Source: Erysipelotrichaceae bacterium
GTDB lineage: Bacteria > Bacillota_I > Bacilli_A > Erysipelotrichales > Erysipelotrichaceae
Reading direction: 5' to 3'
DNA: 64,000 nucleotides
NCBI GenBank assembly: GCA_017539105.1
Contig: JAFYHQ010000029.1
Location: 62,001 to 126,000 of the forward strand
Shown: piece by piece, positions 9,450 through 15,680 of the stretch
Position numbering within the stretch: position 1 is the stretch's first letter
Layout: each line of letters opens with the position of its first letter
Translations under genes and position numbers: made by a program
The notes under the pieces: model-generated
The model's database searches: none
What the model was told of the DNA's origin: nothing
What the model saw: only the letters and a program-made list of their open reading frames with translations

Positions 9450-9812
9450 ATGTTCAGGTCCAGAAAACAAGATCAGGAAAGATTCAAGACATACTATGAA
9501 AGAAAAAGGAACAGGAAGTACTCCCTTTTTGGAGCGGCAAAAGAGGCGTTTTCCTTCGCGGTGGCTATGCTTATGGGTATGGTGCTTCCGACGACGCTGA
9601 CTATCCTATATGCGGATAAACTGGGCATGTGGTGGTGGATCATCCTGCTGATTTACAGCACGATCCTGGCGATGACGATCTATGCCGTTTACCGTTATCG
9701 GGAAATCACAGAGATCCGGGGTTTCTTTACCCAGGAAGAATTCGATAAAGAGTTTAAGAACGAACTCTGGCTGATCCACTTCATGGATCGGGTCCATATC
9801 CTGATTCATTAA
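9450..9812 (+). CDS. small two-helix membrane protein, unknown function
   Basis: I do not recognise this 120-residue protein. A basic N-terminus (RSRKQDQERFKTYYERKRNRK) is followed by two membrane segments, about residues 33-54 (FAVAMLMGMVLPTTLTILY) and 59-80 (MWWWIILLIYSTILAMTIYAVY), and a cytoplasmic acidic C-terminal segment of about 40 residues. The positive-inside rule places both ends in the cytoplasm. It has its own strong promoter and Shine-Dalgarno and stands alone between two terminators. Confidence 0.75.
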   Translation: MFRSRKQDQERFKTYYERKRNRKYSLFGAAKEAFSFAVAMLMGMVLPTTLTILYADKLGMWWWIILLIYSTILAMTIYAVYRYREITEIRGFFTQEEFDKEFKNELWLIHFMDRVHILIH

Positions 9813-9838
9813 TTTTTAGACAATAATATTAAATATAA

Positions 9839-9871
9839 AAGAACGATACTTCATTTCGAAGCATCGTTCTT
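9839..9871. terminator. bidirectional terminator between the 9450 gene and the flotillin gene
   Basis: AAGAACGAT-A-CTTC pairs with GAAG-C-ATCGTTCTT around a five-base loop, with one mismatch. A-rich sequence on the left and T-rich on the right allow function on both strands between the convergent genes. Confidence 0.75.
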
Positions 9872-9882
9872 GTATTAACGGT

Positions 9883-11313
9883 TTATTCGTTAACGTTTTC
9901 TAAGCCTGTGACATTGATGTTTTTGTTTACCTTGGCATCATAGGTATTGGCTTTCATAATCTCCCTGAAATCCACACCTGTGGCCTCTGACATCGTATCA
10001 AAGACTTGTTTCATGATGACAGGCATATTGCCTGAAACCTGCGATACGCCGCTCTCGCCATTGCCGGAATCGTAAATTGTGACCTTGTCGATCGCTGAAA
10101 TCGGTTTTGCGATTTCCGCAGCCAGCTGAGGCATGATCTTGATCATCATTTCCGCCATGGCAGCGCCATTGTATTTCTGGTAGGCTTCTGCTTTCTTTTC
10201 CATGGCTTCCGCTTCTGCGATACCTTTCTGACGGATCGCTTCGGCTTCTGCCTTGCCCTTGGCCTCAATGCCTTCCGCTTCCATCTGCGCCAGATACTTC
10301 TTGGCTTCCGCTTCTTTTCTCATTTTGATGAGATCGGCTTCCGCCTGCTGTTCGCTGGCATACTTGTTCGCATCGGCCTGTTTCTCGATCGTCGCAGCCA
10401 GTTCCCGCTGACGGATCTCGACTTCTTTCTTCTTCAATTCCGCCTCGCGTTCCGCTTTTGCGATCTGTGCATTGACGGTCGCGGTCTGGATGGAACGTTC
10501 CTGTTCCTGGTTCTGGATCTCATACGCGGCATCTGCCATCGCTTTCTTCTTATCGGATTCCAGCTTCAGTTCCGCCTGTTTGATGGCCAATTCATTATTC
10601 CGTTCCGCGATTTCCGTTTCCGCAGCGACTCTGGCATCGTTGGCAGCCTTATCGGCCTTTGCCTTGGCAATCGCCACGTCTCTGTCGGCTTCCGCTTTTG
10701 CGATCTGCGCATCTTTCTTGATCTTGGAAGTATTATCCATACCCAGATCATTGATCAGGCCGTTCTCATCGATAACATTCTGAATGTTACAGGAGAGGAT
10801 CTCGATGCCCAGTTTCTCCATATCTTTGCTGGCTTTCGCCATAACCTGATCGGAGAAAGAATCACGGTCCGTATTGATCGTTTTCAGATCCAGCGTGCCG
10901 ATGATCTCACGCATGTTGCCTTGCAGGGAATCCTGCAGTTCATAGGCGATCTCGTTCGGTTCCTTGTTCAGGAAGTTCCGTTCCGCCTTCAGCATACCTT
11001 CCGGAGAAGTATCGACTCTCACCTTGGCGATCGCATCGACTTTGACATTGATGAAATCATTCGTAGGAATGAATGTATCTGTCTTGATGTCGACGGAAAT
11101 CTGACCGAGATGCAGATGGTCGACCTTTTCAAAGAAGGGAAGCTTGATTCCGGCGCGTCCGATCAGGACTTTTGGAGTCTTCTTCAGACCCGAGATGATG
11201 ATTGCTACATCCGGAGACGCTTTGACATAGCCGTTTTTCACGATGATAAACAGCAGCAGTACGGCGCCTGCGATCGGCAATACCGGAAATAAATATCTTA
11301 AAATCAGATTCAT
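9883..11313 (-). CDS. floT: flotillin-like SPFH/band-7 protein
   Basis: Flotillins scaffold membrane microdomains on the cytoplasmic face. The 476-residue protein has an N-terminal membrane helix (about residues 5-25), an SPFH/PHB domain (about 26-200: ASPDVAIIISGLKKTPKVLIGRAG, then VDIKTDTFIPTND) and a long coiled coil (about 200-400) rich in Ala-Glu repeats such as EAEAK. This is the FloT/YuaG architecture. The usual NfeD-type partner (YuaF) is not adjacent. GGAGG lies eleven bases before the ATG. The leader holds a probable metal riboswitch and an intrinsic terminator, so transcription appears conditional. Confidence 0.9.
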   Translation of the reverse strand: MNLILRYLFPVLPIAGAVLLLFIIVKNGYVKASPDVAIIISGLKKTPKVLIGRAGIKLPFFEKVDHLHLGQISVDIKTDTFIPTNDFINVKVDAIAKVRVDTSPEGMLKAERNFLNKEPNEIAYELQDSLQGNMREIIGTLDLKTINTDRDSFSDQVMAKASKDMEKLGIEILSCNIQNVIDENGLINDLGMDNTSKIKKDAQIAKAEADRDVAIAKAKADKAANDARVAAETEIAERNNELAIKQAELKLESDKKKAMADAAYEIQNQEQERSIQTATVNAQIAKAEREAELKKKEVEIRQRELAATIEKQADANKYASEQQAEADLIKMRKEAEAKKYLAQMEAEGIEAKGKAEAEAIRQKGIAEAEAMEKKAEAYQKYNGAAMAEMMIKIMPQLAAEIAKPISAIDKVTIYDSGNGESGVSQVSGNMPVIMKQVFDTMSEATGVDFREIMKANTYDAKVNKNINVTGLENVNE

Positions 11314-11336
11314 TGTCTTTTACCTCCTTTACCTAT

Positions 11337-11361
11337 AAAAAAGACTCACAGCAATGAGTCT
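11337..11361 (-). terminator. leader terminator upstream of the flotillin gene
   Basis: On the minus strand AGACTCA and TGAGTCT form a 7-bp stem with loop TTGCTG, followed by TTTTTT. It lies only about 25 bases before the flotillin ATG, inside the 5' leader, which is the position of a riboswitch expression platform. Confidence 0.85.
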
Positions 11362-11439
11362 CACTATTTAAAGTCAGCCGGATCTTTTGGATCGTCATGA
11401 CGGCTTTCCTTCCGATAAAGGATGTTACTCCCTCAATGT
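11352..11439 (-). promoter_or_regulatory. probable yybP-ykoY-type (Mn2+) riboswitch aptamer
   Basis: Reading the minus strand, the leader shows GGGAGTA just after the transcription start, a local hairpin, AAAGCCGTCATGACG, a small stem-loop (GATC-CAAAA-GATC), then CCGGCTGACTTT. This order matches the yybP-ykoY motif as I know it from Lactococcus (GGGGAGUAG, AAGUCGUCA, stem-loop, CCGGCUUUG). A closing stem can form between CATTGAG (11438-11432) and CTCATTG (11358-11352) with one mismatch. The 3' strand of that stem overlaps the 5' arm of the terminator, so ligand binding should favour antitermination. Family assignment is by eye. Confidence 0.6.
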
Positions 11440-11445
11440 ACTTTG

Positions 11446-11474
11446 ATTGTATCACATGGTCATATGACCGTCAA
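11446..11474 (-). promoter_or_regulatory. sigma-A promoter of the flotillin leader
   Basis: On the minus strand TTGACG (11474-11469) and TACAAT (11451-11446) are 17 bases apart. The expected start is near 11439, giving a leader of about 125 bases. Confidence 0.85.
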
Positions 11475-11639
11475 GAGGTTTTTTTGAAGTTTTTATAGAT
11501 AATGGATTTCGGTTTAGGAAAATCTTATTTTTTTTGTGAATAATGTATAGAAGGTTTGGATTTCGAACGCAATGCGATCGTCAAAGATTTATCAAATTGG
11601 TCAAGTATCGCATGGCCAATCATCCAAACGTATTATAAG

Positions 11640-12644
11640 ATGGATTTGACAGACAGTTTTTATGAAGAAATAAGGAATATTCTTGATTCTGCCCGTAGTA
11701 AAGTGTATCAGACGGTGAATTTTGCCATGGTTGAAGCGTATTGGCAGATAGGAAGGATGATCGTTGAAGAACAGGGTGGAACAGAACGTGCAGAATATGG
11801 AAAAAATCTGATAAATGAATTATCTATCAGAATGACAAAAGATTTTGGAAAAGGATATACAATAAGAAATCTTGAAATGATGAGGCAATTTTATCTATCA
11901 TTTCAAAATACGAACGCACTGCGTTCGGAATTGAGTTGGACTCATTATCGTTTACTCATGAGAGTGGAAAATGAAAATGCCAGACAGTTTTATCTTAATG
12001 AGTCTGTAAGATCACAATGGAGTACCAGGCAGTTGGAAAGACAGATCAATTCTTTCTTTTACGAGCGACTTCTTTCCAGCAAAGATAAGGAATCTGTTTC
12101 GAAAGAAATCAATTCATTGGAACCGGCTAAAACTCCGAAAGATATCATTAGAGACCCGTACGTTTTGGAGTTTCTTGATTTAAGACAGAGCGATGAATTC
12201 TATGAAAGCGATCTGGAACAGGCTCTGATTACGCATTTACAGAAGTTTTTGTTGGAATTAGGAAGAGATTATTCCTTTGTTGCAAGACAGCAAAGGATCA
12301 CGCTTGACGGGCGTAATTTTTTCTGTGATCTTATCTTTTATAATTACATTTTGAAGTGTTTCGTTCCGATTGATCTGAAACTCGGTGATCTTACCCATCA
12401 GGATTTGGGACAGATGCAGATGTATACACATTATTACGAAAGAGAAATGATGAGCGAAGGGGATAACCCTCCGATTGGAATCGTGTTATGTGCAGACAAA
12501 AGCGATGCTGTCGTAAGGCATACCTTGCCAGAAGATGAAACACATATATTCGCGTCTAAATACAAATTATATCTTCCTAATGAAAAAGAATTATTGAATG
12601 AAATAAAACAAGAATACAGAGCTTTAGAATTCTCTAGAAAATAA
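11640..12644 (+). CDS. DUF1016/YhcG-family PDDEXK nuclease
   Basis: The protein has the DUF1016 N-terminal domain (AMVEAYWQIGRMIVEEQ, LSWTHYRLLMRVEN, WSTRQLERQINS-FFYERLLSSKD) and a C-terminal PDDEXK nuclease core with candidate catalytic residues in FFCDLIFYN and PIDLKLG, then QMQMY. Members are found near restriction systems and mobile DNA; the biological role is unsettled. The ATG at 11640 matches the family N-terminus. The frame stays open to a TTG at 11556 that would add 28 residues, but neither start has a good ribosome site. The gene is visibly more AT-rich than its neighbours, which suggests recent acquisition. Confidence 0.85.
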   Translation: MDLTDSFYEEIRNILDSARSKVYQTVNFAMVEAYWQIGRMIVEEQGGTERAEYGKNLINELSIRMTKDFGKGYTIRNLEMMRQFYLSFQNTNALRSELSWTHYRLLMRVENENARQFYLNESVRSQWSTRQLERQINSFFYERLLSSKDKESVSKEINSLEPAKTPKDIIRDPYVLEFLDLRQSDEFYESDLEQALITHLQKFLLELGRDYSFVARQQRITLDGRNFFCDLIFYNYILKCFVPIDLKLGDLTHQDLGQMQMYTHYYEREMMSEGDNPPIGIVLCADKSDAVVRHTLPEDETHIFASKYKLYLPNEKELLNEIKQEYRALEFSRK

Positions 12645-12652
12645 GAATAAAT

Positions 12653-12674
12653 AAAAAAGCATTTTCAGGCTTTC
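12653..12674. terminator. terminator between the convergent nuclease and cyclase genes
   Basis: AAAGC/GCTTT with an eight-base loop. On the minus strand it is followed by TTTTTT and serves the cyclase-family gene; on the plus strand it is weaker. Confidence 0.55.
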
Positions 12675-12686
12675 TGCGACAGATGA

Positions 12687-13280
12687 TTACAAAAAGATTA
12701 GCACAGCTCTGCATGGCGCTCCGTCGGATCCTCCCAGATTGAGCGGAGCACAATCCAGCAGATAGATGCCTTCTTCGACATCGTTCAGCCTTATTCCTTC
12801 CAGCAGAACGATTTCCGCCCCCAGCATAGTCATGTGTACGGCTTTTCCGGTTTCTTTGGTACCTACGGTCTGCGCTTCGTTTCCGTAAAGCAGGATGTGG
12901 TTTTCTGCAAATATTTCTGCAGCATCCGGCGTAAGAATCGCCTTTCCTTTCACCAGGATCCTTTTCGCCGCTTCTTCATCTGCTTTCCTGGCCTTTTCCA
13001 GCATCTTTATGGCATCTTCTTTACTTATATCGCCTTCATGGGAAACGACAAAGGCTTTGCCTATAAAACGGTTCAAATCGACTTCATCGATCCGTTTTCC
13101 TTCCTCGATAAAATGATAAGGCGCATCGACATGCGTTCCATTATGGACACACATGCTGAAAGCAGACATGTTGCAGGAACCGCCTTCGCTTTTCTTACGC
13201 AGAATGACGCGTTCCGGTCCGGGATTGCCCGGATAGACTTCGCAGGTGAATACTTCCTGAGAGATATCGTAGATTTTCAT
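12687..13280 (-). CDS. cyclase/arylformamidase-family metal hydrolase
   Basis: This 197-residue protein belongs to the kynurenine formamidase/cyclase family of metal-dependent hydrolases. The signature HNGTHVDAPYHF (about residues 47-58) supplies metal-binding His and Asp, and a second block GLLLYGNEA-like segment (ILLYGNEAQTVG) and IYLLDCAPLNLGGSDGAPCRAVLI close the barrel. I chose the ATG at 13280 (MKIYDISQ) because GGAACG lies seven bases upstream; a further in-frame ATG at 13307 would include that ribosome site in the coding region. No tryptophan-degradation genes are nearby, so the substrate is unknown. Confidence 0.82.
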   Translation of the reverse strand: MKIYDISQEVFTCEVYPGNPGPERVILRKKSEGGSCNMSAFSMCVHNGTHVDAPYHFIEEGKRIDEVDLNRFIGKAFVVSHEGDISKEDAIKMLEKARKADEEAAKRILVKGKAILTPDAAEIFAENHILLYGNEAQTVGTKETGKAVHMTMLGAEIVLLEGIRLNDVEEGIYLLDCAPLNLGGSDGAPCRAVLIFL

Positions 13281-13320
13281 GGTTCGTTCCTTTTCTAAAA
13301 CAATCATAACAGACGATAAG

Positions 13321-13348
13321 CAAAAACAAAAAGCCTTTTCAGGCTTTT
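13321..13348 (-). terminator. terminator of tRNA-Leu(GAG)
   Basis: On the minus strand AAAAGCC, loop TGAAAA, GGCTTTT and a run TTGTTTTTG follow the tRNA 3' end by about eight bases. Confidence 0.8.
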
Positions 13349-13356
13349 GATTTCAG

Positions 13357-13441
13357 TGGTGCACCAAGCGAGACTTGAACTCGCACGAGTTGCCTCACAC
13401 GCCCCTCAAACGTGCGCGTATACCGATTCCGCCATTGGTGC
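13357..13441 (-). tRNA. tRNA-Leu (anticodon GAG)
   Basis: The minus strand folds as a class II tRNA: acceptor GCACCAA/TTGGTGC with discriminator A and an encoded CCA, D arm GCGGAATCGGTATACGC, anticodon stem CACGT/GCGTG around loop TTGAGGG, a long variable arm, and T arm with GTTCAAGTC. The anticodon is GAG, reading CUC and CUU. The leuS T-box in this window has a CTC specifier, which pairs with this tRNA. Confidence 0.95.
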
Positions 13442-13449
13442 CTGCTATT

Positions 13450-13455
13450 ATTATA
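13450..13455 (-). promoter_or_regulatory. -10 box of tRNA-Leu(GAG)
   Basis: TATAAT on the minus strand lies eight bases before the mature 5' G, so the primary transcript would have only about two extra 5' bases. The -35 region is not clear. Confidence 0.5.
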
Positions 13456-13565
13456 TATCATTTATTCTAAAAGAAAAGAACTATCGTTCCTGCAGGACAA
13501 AAGAACTTTGTTCATATCTGTCAACCAAATATTTGCTAGAATAGAGATGAAAGAGGTAAATATAC

Positions 13566-14504
13566 ATGAGCTCATTTAAAGATCTACGTATCGTCGATAA
13601 TTTCTATCAGACCTCCGCATTCTATCCGATGCCTACGGTCTGCATCAGTACGGTCAATCCCGATGGCAGTCTGAATATCGGAAGCTATTCCCTGGTATTC
13701 CCATACTACATTGCTGGCAAGGACCGTTATGCGATGCTGCTGGAGTGCCGCAATACCTCCAATACCTGCCAGAACCTGCTGAGGACACATAAGTGCGCCT
13801 TGAACTTCATTCCGGATGACAGGAAGTATTTCAAAGAAGCGGTAAGACTGGGATTCCCTGGTCCGAGTGCCGAGAAGATGAAAGAGAAACTTCTGTTTAC
13901 GATGGAAAAGGGACAAGCCGATCCCGAAGATCCGAACCGTCCGTTAGTCATCGCGGAAGCCTTCCAGGTATTCGAATGCACATGGAACGCTGATCTGGAG
14001 GATGCCGGAAAGTTCAAAGCCGAAGACATCGATGACGGACATCCGGGTCCTTACAACAATTTCAACGGCATCACTTCCAAGTATGGCGCACATTTCATTC
14101 TCAGCATCGATAAGATCCTGATGAAGGAACAGTACTACAACGCGATCGTCGATGGCGTCAACAAGAACAGTTTCCCGCCGGTTCCGGTGGACTATGGCTA
14201 CCGTGATTCGACTAATTTCTGGTACACGCGCTTCCCGAAACTGACCAAACCGATCAGCGAACCGATCCCTGCGCCGAAAGAAGTCGATCTGGAATCTATC
14301 CGCTATGCCGCCAACCGCTGCGATCCGGATGTCAAGTTTACCGATGATGCTCTGAAGAATTTCGTCAAAGTGCCTCGTCCGTTCCTGAAGACGGTACTGA
14401 ATGGATGTGTCGCGTGGGCAAAAGAAAACGGCGTTACTCTGATCACCGATGAACATGTCAAGATCATCAACGACAAACGGAACGCTGAGAAACAGAAACG
14501 ATAA
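13566..14504 (+). CDS. flavin-reductase-like split-barrel protein with PCP_red-like C-terminal domain
   Basis: The 312-residue protein begins with a flavin reductase-like FMN-binding split barrel (about residues 1-215: FYPMPTVCISTVNPDGSLNIGSY, then LLECRNTSNTCQNLLRTHKCALNF). A linker rich in Pro (about 225-245) leads to a C-terminal module (about 245-305) reading VKFTDDALKNFVKVPRPFLK, followed by CVAWAKENGVTLITDEHV. That module resembles the small PCP_red-like domain first seen in light-independent protochlorophyllide reductase subunits. The combination suggests an FMN-binding redox protein. AGAGGT precedes the ATG. Function and substrate are unknown. Confidence 0.75.
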   Translation: MSSFKDLRIVDNFYQTSAFYPMPTVCISTVNPDGSLNIGSYSLVFPYYIAGKDRYAMLLECRNTSNTCQNLLRTHKCALNFIPDDRKYFKEAVRLGFPGPSAEKMKEKLLFTMEKGQADPEDPNRPLVIAEAFQVFECTWNADLEDAGKFKAEDIDDGHPGPYNNFNGITSKYGAHFILSIDKILMKEQYYNAIVDGVNKNSFPPVPVDYGYRDSTNFWYTRFPKLTKPISEPIPAPKEVDLESIRYAANRCDPDVKFTDDALKNFVKVPRPFLKTVLNGCVAWAKENGVTLITDEHVKIINDKRNAEKQKR

Positions 14505-14519
14505 GAAAACAATCAGAAA

Positions 14520-14549
14520 AAAGATCACGGTTCAAACCGTGATCTTTTA
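14520..14549. terminator. bidirectional terminator between convergent genes
   Basis: AAAGATCACGGTT, loop CAA and its exact complement form a 13-bp stem flanked by A-runs and T-runs. The lipoprotein stop codon lies in its right edge. Confidence 0.9.
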
Positions 14550-15431
14550 ACGTGAATGATCGTAGAGGTCTTCGCGCTGCAGACGGGCGACGACTTCGTT
14601 CCAGAGAGACAGGGTCCATTTTCTGGCGCTTTCGGCTTCGTTGAGGAAATCATAGGTCTCATCTTCGATCGGTACGCCATAGGCGTTCATGATGTATTCG
14701 ATCGCATGAGTCGCAAACGCATTGACCTTCGGTCCCGCATCGCCCTTCATCTTGTTGGTGTATTCCTGCAGTTGCAAGGCGGCGCTGTACAATTCCTGGG
14801 CTGCCTCCTGTTTGTCTTCGGTCACGCCATAGCGGAGTTCTTCATAATGATCGACGATGTAGTTCTTCAACGTCACCAGCTGTTCCTCGGTGACTTCTTT
14901 TTTCTTTGTCATATTGGCAACGACTTCTTTGGCGAATTCGTCATAGCTTTCCATGACATCTTCCCATCTGATCAGCTTGCGTTTTTCCACGGAAGCCCAC
15001 ATGTCATCGCTCCAGTTTCCGATTGCGTTCAGTTTTTCCTTGATCCCGTTCCGCAGATCTTCGAAGCCATCTGTTTTATTATAGGCAAGCACGACCAGTT
15101 CCTTGACGGACTCTGCCAGAAGTTCCAGTTGCGAGGAACTGTCATTCGAGAATAAGGTTGAGATCTTTTCCAGCTTGACCGCCGTTTCATACAAGGCATC
15201 TGCCGTTGCGGTATCGTCCTTGGCGATCCCCGCCTGCAAGGCATCCACGCCTTCTTCGATCTCGTCCAGCAGGCTCTGATAATCCTTTCTGGTAAACTCT
15301 TCCGCCTGTTCCACGAGATTCTCTGCCGTCGCTTCCATTTCCGCATACTTCTCTTGCACATCCTCCCACTTCAAAGAATTGCTGCAGGCACACAACAGTA
15401 TCGCCAATAAGATTGCCATGATCTTCTTCAT
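14547..15431 (-). CDS. lipoprotein with an internal duplication, unknown function
   Basis: The 294-residue protein starts with a lipoprotein signal (MKKIMAILLAILLCAC, lipobox LLCAC). The mature part is helical and acidic and appears to contain two related halves: the first begins SLKWEDVQEKYAEMEATAEN (about residue 20), the second IRWEDVMESYDEFAKEVVAN (about 158), each followed by a long helical bundle with Leu-rich heptads. I do not recognise the family. I chose the ATG at 15431 because AGGGGG lies eight bases upstream; a TTG at 15437 is too close to that site. It probably sits on the outer face of the membrane. Confidence 0.8.
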   Translation of the reverse strand: MKKIMAILLAILLCACSNSLKWEDVQEKYAEMEATAENLVEQAEEFTRKDYQSLLDEIEEGVDALQAGIAKDDTATADALYETAVKLEKISTLFSNDSSSQLELLAESVKELVVLAYNKTDGFEDLRNGIKEKLNAIGNWSDDMWASVEKRKLIRWEDVMESYDEFAKEVVANMTKKKEVTEEQLVTLKNYIVDHYEELRYGVTEDKQEAAQELYSAALQLQEYTNKMKGDAGPKVNAFATHAIEYIMNAYGVPIEDETYDFLNEAESARKWTLSLWNEVVARLQREDLYDHSR

Positions 15432-15490
15432 TGCCAAATCCCCCTGATTTCAATTCTATTATATATGTTCTATCCAATAAGAAAGAATAA

Positions 15491-15522
15491 AAAATAAAAA
15501 GCCATGATCGAATCATGACTTT
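15491..15522 (-). terminator. terminator of tRNA-Leu(CAG)
   Basis: On the minus strand AAAGTCATGAT, loop TCG and ATCATGGCTTT form a stem with one mismatch, followed by TTATTTTTTATT. Confidence 0.8.
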
Positions 15523-15531
15523 CTTTTGCAG

Positions 15532-15617
15532 TGGTGCACCAGACAGGACTTGAACCTGCACGAAGTTGCCCCATATGAACCTGAATCATACGCGTCTGCC
15601 AATTCCGCCACTGGTGC
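15532..15617 (-). tRNA. tRNA-Leu (anticodon CAG)
   Basis: The minus strand folds as a class II tRNA: acceptor GCACCAG/CTGGTGC with discriminator A and encoded CCA, D arm GCGGAATTGGCAGACGC, anticodon stem TATGA/TCATA around loop TTCAGGT, a long variable arm and a T arm with GTTCAAGTC. The anticodon is CAG, reading CUG. Its promoter region overlaps the divergent typA promoter. Confidence 0.95.
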
Positions 15618-15644
15618 ATGCACATCTATTTTACTACAAAAATG

Positions 15645-15672
15645 TTGAATGTTGGCAACATAATGTTAAAAT
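15645..15672 (+). promoter_or_regulatory. typA promoter giving a near-leaderless start
   Basis: TTGAAT (15645-15650) and TAAAAT (15667-15672) are 16 bases apart. The ATG of typA follows the -10 box by eight bases, so the transcript should begin at or within two bases of the start codon. No Shine-Dalgarno is present. Confidence 0.6.
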
Positions 15673-15680
15673 AATTGCGT

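Noticed and set aside
13357-15617. Genomic island between two tRNA-Leu genes
   Set aside because: No integrase, no duplicated tRNA 3' end acting as an attachment repeat, and composition of the two genes in between matches the neighbours. The tRNAs are different isoacceptors with separate promoters and terminators.
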